A stretch of DNA of 64,000 nt. Source: Chaetomium olivaceum. Lineage: Eukaryota > Ascomycota > Sordariomycetes > Sordariales > Chaetomiaceae. The position numbers and the translations under genes were made by a program. Below, one piece after another: positions 1-11,805 of this stretch (the first letter of the stretch is position 1; each line of letters opens with the position of its first letter). The stretch is from NCBI GenBank assembly GCA_039881045.1, contig JAYWVB010000052.1, positions 1 through 64,000 of the forward strand, written 5' to 3'. A model generated the notes under the pieces. That model worked only from the letters and a program-made list of their open reading frames with translations. It did no database searches and was not told the DNA's origin.

Positions 1-624
1 AAGTCCACGATCGAACTAGCACGAGCAAAGCAAAGACACGACTCGCAGACTCGTACAAAGGGACGAATCCATGCAAACACTTCAAAACCCGAAAACCGAT
101 GGACTGCAACCTCCACTAATACGCAAAAGTGGTCCGACTTGCGAACTGCGAGGCAGGACACGCCTTGACAATTTGACAATTCCGACTTCGAGGCGGGCGG
201 CAGGCAGTGGCAGGCTCCTGGTTCTCGATGCCTGCCCAGCCCGCGCAAACAATGGAGGAGGGCGCAGAAGCTTTTCCGGGACTTACTCCGCACCAGCAAC
301 CCGAATAACACGACACTCGCTGGCATCAGCAGCCCCGACTCCCCCGACTGCCCCGACCATGCGTAAACGAGCATTTTATTTGCCGACGGAACAATGCACC
401 ACCACCCCCGCCTGCTGGGTATACGTCCCGGCCTCGAGTCTCGACGGTGACGTCGCCCGGCATGATACTTTACACAGTACTTCATTCCGCTTGCCCCCAC
501 CCAGGTACAGTAGCATTCAACTACTGTGACTCGCAGTTATCACATTCCAACACTCCAATACTATCGAGGCCACATTTCGGGCCTGGTCAAACACGAAGAT
601 TCGATAATTCCCTTGATCTACACA
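1..624. other. 5' flank, no supported gene
   Basis: No reading frame here carries a recognisable domain or a good start. The open frames are short and of odd composition. The last part probably contains the promoter and leader of the gene starting at 625. Confidence 0.5.
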
Positions 625-1598
625 ATGGAGCAGGAATTCGCCGAACTCAAGCAGCAGGTGCAGGTGCTGCAGAGAGAACTGGCACGGGTGTCAGGCACGT
701 TTGTCCTTGGAATCTAGAATTGGGCTCTCGGTTCTCTCCCTAACAGAATACTTGTAGATGAAGCCGAGGTTCGCAAGACCCACCACAAGTACGGCTACTA
801 TCTGGACAAGTGTCTGTACAATGAAGTATGTACATCCCCCGGCCGCGGCTAACAACCGCAGCACGGCTGACATTGCCATGGCAGGTCGTCGACATGTTTT
901 CGGACCACCCTGACGCCTACGTCGAGTTCCTCGGGTCGCGGTATCGCGGCAAGGAGGGGATCAAGCGCCTGTACCAAGGTCGCTTCCAAAACACCTTTGT
1001 CAAGGGGAACGGGCCCGTATACGGCTGGCTGCTGGACCACATCATGATGCAGGACATTGTCGACGTTGACGAGACGGGGACCCATGCTTGGTGCCGCATG
1101 CGCGCCCTCATGCAAGCCGGCACTCACCAGAGCATCGAAGAGTACTACCCGCGGGGCCATCGGCAGTGGTGGGAAGGCGGCCTGTACGAGAACGAGTACA
1201 TCAAGGAGAACGGGGCATGGAAGCTCTTCCGCTACCGCTACTTCCCCTTTTGGCACGCCGAATTCGAAAAAGGCTGGAGCCACACCAAGAAGAACTATAT
1301 TCCGTGGCCGACCGTCACCTACCCGGAAGACCCCCTCGGGCCAGATGAGATCATCGAGCAGAAAATGCTCTGGCCCGACACTCGCGTCGTGCCCTTTCAC
1401 TACCCCCACCCTGTGACGGGCAAGCCTACCGCGCCGGATGATCTGCGTGCGCCAGTGTTTGGCACTGATGTCAACACGAGCGACCCGCCGCTGACATTGG
1501 CGTTGCCTGAGGGGCAGAGTAGGCCTGGGGCGACTGCGCGGGAGTCGAAGCCCGGTGACAAAGTGTTGCCGGAACTCGTCGAGAATAAGACGGATTAG
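625..1598 (+). CDS. SnoaL/NTF2-fold (SnoaL_4-like) protein
   Basis: Exons 625-698, 747-825 and 885-1598 join in frame to 288 residues. The first exon encodes a short heptad-like helix (MEQEFAELKQQ), followed by the alpha helix typical of SnoaL-like folds (HHKYGYYLDKCLYNEV) and a cone-fold domain to about residue 170. The aromatic/Trp-rich stretch around GLYENEYIKENGAWKLF matches the family's last strands. The C-terminal tail of about 90 residues is Pro-rich. Proteins of this fold act as dehydratases, cyclases or small-molecule binders, and the substrate cannot be read from sequence. The first intron (699-746) uses a weak GTTTGT donor, so that junction is less certain. The next gene is a carotenoid/stilbene dioxygenase on the same strand, so a joint role in aromatic or apocarotenoid metabolism is possible but unproven. 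Confidence 0.7.
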
Positions 1599-2422
1599 GT
1601 GGTTTCTCCTTTGGACCTCCGAGGGAGGAGGGGCACGGAGTGGACACAGGGCAACATTTGTGCGCAGTACTCGTCAAATTAGAGTTGGGTATGCAGATGC
1701 AATGAAGCCCAGAAACTTGATCATTGATGGTTCCATACTGCGGCACGGAGTTGTCACCGTCCCATTCCCTTCCTTGCCCTGTGAATCATCCTCGGCCTCC
1801 TAGTAACCGCCCCGTAGTGGCGGCACATCTCTATCCCTCGCACTGGTCTCGGCATCAACCGGGCGCGGTCCCTTCGTTTTCCTACCTTGGCTTCACACTA
1901 ACCACACTAACTACGCCGTCCCCTCACGAATCCCGCCTCATGGTCGATTGCCGAAAGTTGGGGAGCCTAGCGTCTCCCCCGCACTCGCTTACCCCGACTC
2001 TGGCCCTGGCGATCCGTGCATGAAATATGCCAATGGGGTGTTTTCCATTTTGTGCCACTGCCATGCTTCGGCCCGCATCCGAATATCCGAGTCCACGTGC
2101 ATTTGCGGGGTTCCCCGGGCGGTTTTGGGTGGTACCATGCTCGGTAGATACTCCGTGGCTTGGGGGGTGGCATGTTTTCAGGATATGAATTAATTATTAC
2201 CTATTCTTGTTTCACCTGTTCGATCTCACCTTCTCCCATTCCTGCTCAGTCTGAGCTCTTTGCTCCCTCATCTCAGTCAACGCCCACTGAATCCATTATT
2301 CTCATACCCATCCTACCCATCACAAACTACCGTACCTAGGTACCCAGCCGGTTGTCAACCAGCCAACCAGCCAAACAGCTATCACGGCCCACAACCACCC
2401 ACCATCACCACCATCAATCACC
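1599..2422. other. Intergenic region upstream of the dioxygenase
   Basis: Contains no credible coding frame. A CT-rich and CA-rich leader (2200-2420) precedes the dioxygenase start, as is common for fungal promoters and 5' UTRs. Confidence 0.5.
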
Positions 2423-4273
2423 ATGGCGCACATCCACGACCTCGCCGCCGAGCTCTCCCCCCGCTCAAACTACACCGCCAACCGCCTTACTTCCCCGACC
2501 CCGATCCGCTTCCCGCGCACGCCCACCTTCGCCTCCATGAACAAACCCTGCCGCTTCGAAGGCGACGTCACCGACCTCGAGGTCTCGGGCACCATCCCGC
2601 CCGAGCTGGACGGCACCTTCTTCCGCGTGCAGCCCGACCACCGCTTCCCGCCGCTCTTTGAGGACGACATCCACTTCAACGGGGACGGCGCCGTGTCGGC
2701 GGTGAGGATCGCGGCGGGGAGGGCCGCGCTGCGCCAGCGCTATGTGCGGACCGATCGGTTTCGGTGGGAGGCGAAGGCCGGGCGGAGCCTGTTTGGGCGG
2801 TATCGCAATCCGTGGACGGATAATGAGAGTGTGAAGGGCGTGATTCGCACGGCGAGTAATACGAATGTGGTGTTTTGGAGGGGGGTGTTACTGGCCATGA
2901 AGGAGGATGGCCCGCCGTTTGCCATGGATCCCGTCACGCTGGAGACGCTGGGCAGGTATGACTTTGAGGGGCAGATCACGAGTCCGACGTTTACCGCGCA
3001 TCCGAAGGTGGATCCGCGGACGGGGGAGATGGTGTGTTTTGCGTATGAGGCGGGCGGGGATGGTGCGGATTGTAGTGTGGATGTGGCGGTGTGGACGGTG
3101 GATGGGAATGGGAGGAAGGTGGAGGAGTGCTGGTATAAGGCGCCGTTTGCGGGCATGATTCATGATTGTGGGATTAGTGAGAACTGGGTGGTGTTGGCTT
3201 TGACGCCAATCAAGATGAACTTGGAGAGGATGAAGAGGGGGGGGAATAAGTTTGCGTGGGATCCGAATGAGGACCAGTGGTATGGTGTTGTTCCGAGACG
3301 GGGGGCGAAGAGCGAGGATATCATTTGGTTTAGGGCTGACAACGGTACGTGCAGTATTTTAAGGAGTGTTATGGTTGGGATGTTGAAGTACTGACCGTTC
3401 CTTTTAGCTTTCCACGGCCATGTTGCGGGGTGTTATGAGCTACCGTCGGGGGAGATCGTCTTTGATCTGACAGTTGCCGATGGAAATGTGTTCTTCTTCT
3501 TTCCTCCCGATGACAACATCACACCGCCCGACGGCATCGCCAAACGTAACAAGCTTTCATCACCCACAACCCGCTGGATCTTCGATCCCAAGGCCAAAAA
3601 GTCCGCCATCCGCACGCCAGACGCTGGGGATGCGGACGTTTGGGTGGCGGACGAGCGAGTGAAGCCAGCGTTGACTTGGCTAACCAACGGCGAGTTCTCG
3701 CGCATCGATGAACGTTACAACACGAAACCTTACCGTCATTTCTGGCAAGCCGTCGTCGACCCGACCAGGCCATATGACTTTGCCAAGTGTGGTCCACCGG
3801 CGGGCGGGCTGTTCAACTGCCTCGGCCATTACACCTGGTCGGAGAAAGATTATCACACAGAAAAGTCTACAGAAAATGGTACCTCCGGGGCAGATGAGGA
3901 CGGGAAGTTCGGTCTGGAAGACGTGTATTTCTCCGGCCCGACCATGACGTTCCAAGAACCCACCTTTATCCCACGCGAAGGAGGCGCTGAAGGTGAAGGG
4001 TATCTTATTGCCCTACTTAACCACCTCGACCAACTGCGCAACGATGTTGTCATTTTTGACGCGCAGAATCTGAGCAAGGGTCCGGTGGCGGTGATCCACT
4101 TGCCATTGAAGTTAAAGTTGGGGTTGCATGGGAACTGGGTTGACCACCGCGACATCGAGGCATGGCAGAAGCGGAGGGCCGAGACTGGTGATGTTGGACC
4201 AGTCCAGGTTGCAAAGGAGCCATTACCATGGCAGAAGAAGCTAGCCGCGCAGAACGGCGGGACTGGATTATGA
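2423..4273 (+). CDS. Carotenoid/stilbene cleavage dioxygenase (RPE65 family)
   Basis: Exons 2423-3344 and 3408-4273 give 595 residues, usual for the family. The ATG follows a C/A-rich leader and has a good context (ATCACCATGGCG). The family fold is seen from the start (SGTIPPELDGTFFRVQPDH, HFNGDG). The four iron-ligand histidines expected of this non-haem Fe(II) family can be placed at TAHPKVDP, MIHDCG, AFHGHV (across the splice junction) and LHGNWVDH near the C-terminus. Such enzymes split a C=C bond of carotenoids or stilbenes with O2 to give two carbonyls. Extra loops rich in Gly, Glu and Lys (about residues 480-510) suggest a fungal lignostilbene-type branch. Whether the substrate is a carotenoid or a stilbene cannot be decided here. 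The gene is intact. Confidence 0.88.
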
Positions 4274-4542
4274 TGCAGGCAACAGTTAGATGCCGAAGCT
4301 GGCCACATAAAGAGGTCATGACTGTGATCAGCGATGGAGTAAAGCGATAAGGATAATATCAGGGAGTTTATTGTACTGTAAGTGAGGCCACCGCGCCAAG
4401 GGAGGGAGTTTCGTTATGGCGGCCTCCTCTCTACGGCCCTAACCCGTTTTCTTGACTCCGCCCCTAAGCCCGGCAGCGGCTGGGCATCAAATGGCTGCCT
4501 AACGTCAGCACAACTTCTAGTTCAAAGATATAACCGGAAATC

Positions 4543-6902
4543 TTGAATGAACAAAACGGCAATCCGTTCGTTCTCAGTCCTCAATCTCCCAAAATGACAC
4601 GCCCACGCTCGCAATCCAACCCCAACCCTCGCCGCCCGCGGCCCCCTTACACCTACACCCCCCTTTCCTCCCCCCGCCACATCCGCCTCATCCGCATTCT
4701 CCACTACGACGCGGTCCTCTCCCAAGCCTACATTACCCTCACCGAGCACCCCATCGACGCCATCACCCACCGCTTCACCGCCCTCTCCTACACCTGGGGC
4801 TCCGCCATCGAGCCCTTCGACGTCGATCCAGCACCCCCGCTCGCCCCCAGCCCCGACACCGTCGAACTGATCATTGTGCCCCCGGGCGCCTTCAAGACCT
4901 TCCGCCGCCGCGACGACCTCGCCACGACCGAGGGCGCCCTCCTCGACGCGTACACCCCGGACCTGCGCTCCCTGCCCGTCACGGGCAACCTGTCGGACTT
5001 CTTCCGCTCCTACCTGGCCGGCTTCCCGCTCCGGCACATGCGGCCGCGCGAGGAGGACGCTCGACGCTTGTCGTTTGAGCAGGTTGCGCAGTTGTGGATC
5101 GATGCCGTGTGCATTGATCAGGGTAATGCGGATGAGAAGGCGAGGCAGATTCCGTTGATGGGGGAGGTGTATTCGTTGTCGGGGCGGGTGTTGGGGTGGT
5201 TGGGAGTGGATGAGAAGAGGCTGAAGGTCTTTTGCTGGTGGCATCGCGTGGTGTTTCCGGCGATTGGGAAGTTTGTGCAGAAGGTTGGACGGGCGCAGGG
5301 GTTGTTGAAGTTGAGGGAGGGGAATTTTGTGGATGGGAAGTTTTGGAAGGAGGTGGTCGGGTTTATGGAGGAGCCGATGGGTGGGCATTGGGCAAAGGCG
5401 TGGACGGATTATTGGGCGTTTTACCGCACGAGGAGGTATTTCCACCGCGTGTGGATTGTGCAAGAGGTTGTGGTGGCGGGCAGGTTTGATACCATGGCCG
5501 GAATGGGCGGGGAGAAGTTGAGCTGGGAGAAAATGACTGAGTTCGCATACTTCCTGGGACATGCAGGGTGGATTGATGTGTTGAACTCGCTGGCCGGGGA
5601 GATGCTGAGCAACGAGTACACAGACGCGGTGACCAGGGGGTTTGGGATCACGGATATCAGCGGGATGCAGGGGCAGCATCAAAACAAGGTCTTCAAGGAG
5701 AGTGGATGGGCGGAGCACTGGTGGGCTGCGCTATCAGCCGTCAGGAGGCGGGATTGTTTCGTGCAGCAAGACAAAGTCTTCGCAACGGTCGGGATCCTCC
5801 AACAGGCTCTGCCCAAGGGAGAGCCCTTGCCCTTCCCCGTCACCGCCATCATCACGCCGGAGGAAGTCTACATCAACGCCGCAAGGACCCTACTACTCAA
5901 CTGCCCGCACTTGACGCTCCTCTCCTTCGTCGAACATCCTTTCTTCCGCAAACTCCCAGGCCTCCCCTCATGGGTACCCGACCTCACAACCGCCAAATTC
6001 CCCTGGCCCCTCGGCCCCTTCGACACGCCCTTCACAGCCTGCATCCCCCCCTCGCCAACAACCCCCCCGCAGCATCCATCCCGAACCATCACCCCCACAG
6101 GCGAGCTCCACCTCCGCGGCTTCCGCCTTGACACCATCGCGCTCCAAACCGTCTACGAAGCGCCCATGAACATCCGCCTCGCCGAAACCGTCCTCCAATT
6201 CCTCGCCGCCCTGCCCACCCACTACCCACACGTCACCTTCCCCGCGGGCGATGGCGCCGAGGGGGCCGTCGAGGGCCAGTTCCGCGAGGCGGCCCTTGTG
6301 CACACCATGACCTGCCACGAGTACAGCAACGTCAACCGCGGCACGCCGGATGAGTCGGGACGGGTGATGGTCAGCTTTCGGGAGTGGTTGCTGGTGGCGT
6401 TGGGGCAGGTGTATTCTGGGCGTTTGTTGAGGCCGGGGGATGAGGACTATTCGCCGGAGAGGGTGGCGGAGTGTGAGGAGCGATGGGGGGGATCGAGAGG
6501 GTGATTGAGGGGTTGGAGACGAGGGTGTTGGTGCCGAGTGTGGAGGACTTGAGGGTGCATGGGGAGGAGGTGGCGAAGGCGAGGAGGGGGGAGGGGCCAT
6601 GGCCTGATTGTGTGGTGTCGCCGCAGGAGTTTAAGGATCAGGTTAGAAGGTTGATGTTGTATCGTTGTTTGTTTCGGACGGGTGGTGAGTGGATGGGGGT
6701 GTGTTCGCAGGTGTGTGAGGTTGGGGACGAGGTGTGGTTGTTAGAAGGAGGCGCGGTGCCATACGTTTTGAGGCGACGCCAAGCGGAAGATGGGAGGGTA
6801 ACGTTCCTGTTCCGCGGCGAGTGCTACGTACATGGGGTTATGAATGGTGAGATGGTGAAGGATGGCCTTGAAGGAAGGCTGGAAGACGTGGTGCTGGTCT
6901 GA
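4543..6902 (+). CDS. HET-domain (heterokaryon incompatibility-type) protein, frame broken once
   Basis: Frame 4543-6504 encodes an N-terminal HET domain: HIRLIRILHYDA, then ALSYTWG, WIDAVCIDQGNADEKARQI, and a Trp-rich WIVQEVVVA block. The C-terminal end, with the family's hallmark ECYVHGVMNGE, lies in another frame (6483-6902). The switch falls at a run of seven G at 6485-6491, where the first frame stops soon after (6502-6504). The total span is one base short of a multiple of three. HET proteins mediate allorecognition and programmed cell death. Either the gene carries a real one-base loss or the homopolymer is miscalled; a short intron is less likely because no good donor/acceptor pair is visible. 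Met at 4594 is an alternative start. Confidence 0.8.
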
Positions 6903-7043
6903 GACATGTGGCATGTTGATGCAACCGACCACCACCGGGAAAACTTCGATAATAATAGTCGTAGGTAGGTACCTAGTCACGAAACCTTCTACATCAACAC
7001 ATCATAGTTTTGGATTGGATTCAGCGGTTTCAATTCAGTTTCT

Positions 7044-9470
7044 TCAATCATGACTTCGTTCGTCCGATGACCATTGATTATTGCGCCCTCGGAGCCCCCT
7101 CCTTAGCTGAACGAGGATACCGGTAATGAAGCCAACAACAGGCGCGATCATCTTGAAGACACGTCGCCTATCTGTTGTGTTGAATCCCATTGTCCACACA
7201 ATGGCGATACAAATCAAGTACGTGAGCAACGGAACAGTAATGAACGAAGCTAGAAACCCGGTGGGTAGAGTGTATCTCCCATTTGGGCTATCGGTGCTCT
7301 CACCAGCACCGTTAAATATCGGCATTGCCCAGAACGTCTTGCGAAGGTGTGAGTAAGAAGCGCAATTTGGGACCAGGAATAACTCACGGCTAGAAATCCA
7401 ATAGGGGTGTACAGCACAGTAACCACGGTAAACACGTAAACCGCTCGGTTCAGGGCGATCCCCTTGGTGGATTCACGAAGAGAGGTTGCGTTAAATAACT
7501 GATTGGTACCTAGTTAGCACACTCGAGAATTTGGTTTAAAAATATACAACAGGATGTTGACGAGAACCTGCTTACCCCGTCCCTGAGGCTTGCCACCTCT
7601 TCAGATTTGCGGGTAATGGCGGCCCTGACTCGACGTGCTCTTACTTCTATCATCGCAGTGACCACATTCCAGTTGTATGCTGAAGCATCGAGGTCTTCCG
7701 CACTGAACATGCCACCGAATTGCACTGTGGTAAGCCACTGGTGGCGGAGATTTGCCCACTCTTCGATATTGTCGTTGATCATCCGGGAGGCCACCCGCAG
7801 TGTCCGAAGCGTAGCGAAGTATGTCCGTGAGAGTTGAAAGGATTCGTCAAACATCAGAAGATCGAGGCTGGAGTCGTCGAGCGTGTCCTCAAGCTTTGGT
7901 ATGACCATATCCGTGTTAGATGACTGAAGTTGAAGTAATGAAGGATTGGGGCTGTTTGGAGGGGGGAAGGGGGGGGAACTGACAGAGAACGCTGCAACAT
8001 CCTCGAGGTAATTAAGCGAAGCCATCCATTCTTCTTCCCAGCGGTCGAAAAGGGTCAACACCATCAAGAAAAACCGGTTCAGGCGTACACAACGGCCACA
8101 TGGCCGCAATCCGTTGGCTTCAGCCGAACCAGCGTCCGGAAAAAATGTGTTGTCTTTTGTCCAAACATGGCTTGACCTCCGATTTCGTTTAACATTGGTT
8201 GGGTACTTGCCATCGTCCATTAAGAAGATAATGGTGTAGGGGGCATCGGCCGTGTTTAGAATCGAAAGCGAAAGTGAAGATACGCGTTCGTACACTAGTC
8301 GGTGAATCTGCATCGGGCGAAGAGCAAGCGACCGTGGATTGTAGCTGTACCGTATCGAAGCCCTGTCTCTGGATAGTTTAAGACCTGAACGAATCCGCGA
8401 GGCTCGGTCGTTGTTCAGATAAATAGGGTGGCGATGAGCGGCGAGGTAGTGGGTGTGGTACTGCATCACTAACTCGGCTGGTCCAGCTTTGAGGACCCCC
8501 CTAGCATCACGAGACGCAAACGTCCGAAGCCCAAGATGGCAAGAAGTTGAGGCGTGGATAAAGGCTTCAGCGAAACGGAAGCCGAGGGCATACGATTGAT
8601 AGTCCACAGGCTGACCATCTTGTAATATGTACGGGGAAGAACGGAATGCCCCAACGGTCTGGCAGTAGTTTGCAAGAAACGCAAGCACACTATAGGGCAT
8701 TACGTTGGCGAGTCTTTCGTCGTAGCCTTCTAGCGGGATGGCCACGGCCCTATCCAGTATGGGTACGGTTAATAGCTGTCGTTATACCTGGTTTAAAAAT
8801 CGTACCAAATTCTGCCGTGAGCGACGCGCTCCACGTTCGATGTGTGAGCTGTTTCGGGGACAGTAGTAGGCTCCGCAAATAAAAGGTCATTTCTAGGTGG
8901 GCCTCGAAATATGACCGTTTTGTTTCGCGGGTCATAGAAAGCTGCTCGGAGCAACTCGGGGTAAGTGTTAACCCAACGGAAGTGAGAAGGCGGCCCGTCC
9001 GAATGCTGCTCGAGATGACCAAACGAAGTCGGCCATCGCCTTCCTATCAATCCCACCAGTCTCGGGAAGGGGTCGGCGACTCTCTCCTCGCTGTCGGCAA
9101 ATCCTTCTTCGATCTCGGGGTCCAGAATCTCCCACAAAAAGTCGTCGTGGACACTAAAGGTGTGCATGAAACTATCTCGCGGCTTGATGGAACACAGGTC
9201 AACAGCTTGCAACCAACAATTCAAGATCTCGGATAGCCGGGCCGGAGTTGGGGCGCTGGAAACAAAGGCCTGGTCCAGGCTACAAGTCAAAAAGGGACGT
9301 GTTTGCGGGACGTCATTCTTGTTTGGGCCAATTCCGCCTTCTTCTGGGTGCGGATTAGCCATGGAAGAGGCCTTGGTTTGTGGGATCGAGGCTATCGTGG
9401 GTGTGGGTGTTGACTTTTGATCGATTACTTGCTTCAGCTGAACCTTCATTTTGGAACTCCAGATCATCAC
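7044..9470 (-). CDS. CorA-like Mg2+ transporter-fold membrane protein
   Basis: Four exons on the minus strand, 9470-8806, 8749-7576, 7498-7388 and 7337-7044, join in frame to 747 residues. The N-terminal about 650 residues are soluble and poorly conserved. The C-terminus holds the fungal CorA-like signature LRDGLFNATSLRE, followed by two membrane segments separated by a short loop (VYVFTVVTVLYTPIGFLATFWAMPIF and FITVPLLTYLICIAIVW). That hallmark was only recovered after splicing, which supports the intron calls. Such proteins are a large lineage-expanded family in filamentous ascomycetes, often near HET genes; real Mg2+ transport is unproven for them, and the classical GMN motif is not seen. 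The gene is divergent to the methyltransferase gene to its right. An upstream exon cannot be excluded. Confidence 0.8.
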
Positions 9471-10014
9471 AGTTTCCCAAGCGGCCGGTCTTTAGTTTCG
9501 CAGTAGACGGCGGACCATTCACCCCGCACAGTTAACCGCCTGTGCCGCCACATCTGCTCTTCCACTGGTTCCATCATGCGGGGGCAGGGGGTGTTGTGAC
9601 ATTTTAGCGACAACGAGGTGGGGTTGCATGGGGTTTGATCTTGCCTACGTACGGCGTGGGGGCTGAAATTCAAGCCAGTGAAGTATCAGGGCCACGAATA
9701 ATTACATGGGGACCGACGAGGCTCCAGGGGTTCAGCTGGGAAATATACACTTGTATCCTCATTCCGAGACTTATTACTCACCGATGTGGGAAATGTTCTA
9801 ATTGTGTCTGACTATACTCGTAGAAAAGGCGCGTGGGCTCGGGAAAGTGGAACTTAAACGCGCCATGATGTTCCTGAAAGCTTCTCCCCTGGTCGTCGCC
9901 CTAATCTTTGAGTTCGGCCCCAACAGGCAGAAGCACAATGTTTGTGGTGTGATGGCCTGAGCCAATTACGCGCCCCTGCCGAATTCATCGCAACAGATGT
10001 GACGAGACACAAGA
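9471..10014. promoter_or_regulatory. Divergent intergenic region (CorA-like / methyltransferase)
   Basis: A 0.5-kb space between two divergent starts that must hold both promoters. No clear TATA box or known operator is recognised and no coding frame is convincing. Confidence 0.35.
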
Positions 10015-11540
10015 ATGCGGAAACCAAACCACGGCCACACATTGGTCCACGTCCCACCCACCACATGCCACTCGGCAATGACGTACCGGCTCGGTCTGGT
10101 AATTCAGCCTGAGTTGAATGTAAACTGTAAGGCTGGAAAGGCTAGGATCTTTCCCCTCCACGAACTTTCAGAATCAGCAAACAATGCTTCCAAGCCTGAA
10201 ATCCCGGACGCTCCCGATCACCCATACGACCGCTTAGTATGCCATGACTCCTTCCTCGAGCCCATAAAGTTGGCGATCCTTAGATTGTTGCCACTAATGG
10301 CCACCCCAATGGCTTTCTTATCTTCAACCACTCCCGGTTCTATCCTCGACATCGGCGGGGGGAGCCTTGAGAGATATCTTAAAAACAAACTTGAATTGTT
10401 GCTTGTCGATGCCTATGAAAACTCCAAGACACCATATCTGCCTGAGGAGTTTCTATACCTCGGCTCGGGTTTGCACATCTGGCGGAACCTTGTGTTTCAC
10501 CCAAGCTATTATCAGACGCACGATGAGATCAAACTTTTCCTGAAAAATGGACAGGAGATTGCAAGCTACATATCCAACAAGAGCACTTTGGTAGATCTTG
10601 GCTCAGGGTTCGTATATTTCTTTAATCGTCCAGACAGCTGCCGCTATCCTATGTCTGTTTCCGTTCTTCCCCATCCCATTTGTATTATTTTCTGCCATCT
10701 TTCTTTTAAAAACAAATCTTTGGGAGTAATTACCTGACTGTTCCAAATAATAGAAATCTTGACAAGATAGAAACTCTCCTCTCGGTACTGGAAGAGAGAG
10801 AGATGCAGGTGACATATGTTGCAGTGGACATCAATAGAGAGTATCTAGAACACGCCATCTCCTCGCTTTCACAGAAACACACCAAGGTCGTCTGTCAGGG
10901 TGCTTATGGGACGTTCGGTGATGCCTGGCAATGGTGCAAGGATCTCCCGTCACCCAAGGTCCTAATATGTCTCGGCTCCTCTTTTCTTCGTGGCACACGC
11001 GAGGAGGCGCTAGCTACGCTCCGCTCATGGGCAGAGCTTCTACAGCCAGAGGATCTCATGATCATCGGCGCGGACGGCCACTTGGCTCCAGACTACTGCG
11101 ACAAGATCTGGAAGATGTACCATTCGGACGACGCAGGGTGGCAGCAGCTGTGGGACAACGCTTTTGCCGTTGTGAACGACGTGGTTGGAGAGAAATGGTT
11201 CCACAGTGACGACTGGAAGCTGGATGCCACCATCGTTCCTGGCACCGTGTCCCAACACCGATGGAGGTTCCGGGCCCAGCGGGACTTGACCTTGGGAGAC
11301 TCGGGGATCACGTTCCGGAAGGGAGACGAGCTGGGGTGGTTGGACGCGCACAAGTTTAGCAGGGCGCTCGTGCACGAGCTTTGCGGTTTGGCCAGACTGG
11401 CAGTGGTGAGGACTTGGCAGGCAGAAGGCTCTGAGATGCGTAAGTTTGACTTGTTCATTCATTGTGGATATTCCTCGAAAGAGGGCGGCTGACTCACCGG
11501 TTTGACAGATCAATACCTGATTACCAGCGGTGACAACTAA
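10015..11540 (+). CDS. SAM-dependent N-methyltransferase, EgtD/EasF-like
   Basis: Exons 10015-10607, 10754-11439 and 11509-11540 give 436 residues (415 if the Met at 10078 is used, which better fits the family's N-terminus). After splicing, motif I reads LVDLGSGNLDKIETLL, the SAM-binding glycine loop of histidine-specific/4-DMA-tryptophan N-methyltransferases (EgtD and EasF branch, TIGR03439-like). The preceding YYQTHDEIKLF and the later YVAVDINREYLEHAI, LICLGSSFLRG and MIIGADGHL blocks fit the same family, as does the end HQYLITSGDN. Family members trimethylate histidine or methylate dimethylallyl-tryptophan. No dimethylallyltransferase or other ergot gene lies in this window, so the substrate is unknown. 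The base composition is AT-richer than that of most neighbours. Confidence 0.82.
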
Positions 11541-11699
11541 GATGTCTACGCGGTCTACCTGTGTCCGGAAGTATGGGGTATACTTGACGCCGGCTTATTG
11601 GCCCCGATATTCCTTTTCTTTGATGAAGCCTTGTCATGGTTTTGCGCTAATGGAGCCCTTATGGCCGACTTGATGCCGGGAACATGGCTATTGCGACTA

Positions 11700-11742
11700 A
11701 CGTACTCCACCCCCAAGTCGCGCACACCCCCAAGTCGCGCAC
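11700..11742 (+). repeat. Left terminal inverted repeat with two 17-bp subunits
   Basis: Begins ACGTACTCCACC and contains two copies of the unit ACCCCCAAGTCGCGCAC before the sequence turns unique (TTTTGACC). Confidence 0.9.
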
Positions 11743-11805
11743 TTTTGACCTTGAACCGATAGGAAACATCAATTACACCACCACAACAACCGCAATACAC
11801 TGAAA

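Noticed and set aside
71..529. 152-residue open frame at the left edge
   Set aside because: Composition and context unlike a gene, no domain, several overlapping frames of similar quality.
849..1409. 186-residue antisense frame over the SnoaL gene
   Set aside because: Opposite the conserved coding strand; no independent support.
4522..5718. 398-residue antisense frame over the HET gene
   Set aside because: Antisense shadow of a GC-rich coding region: His/Pro/Leu-rich, no domain.
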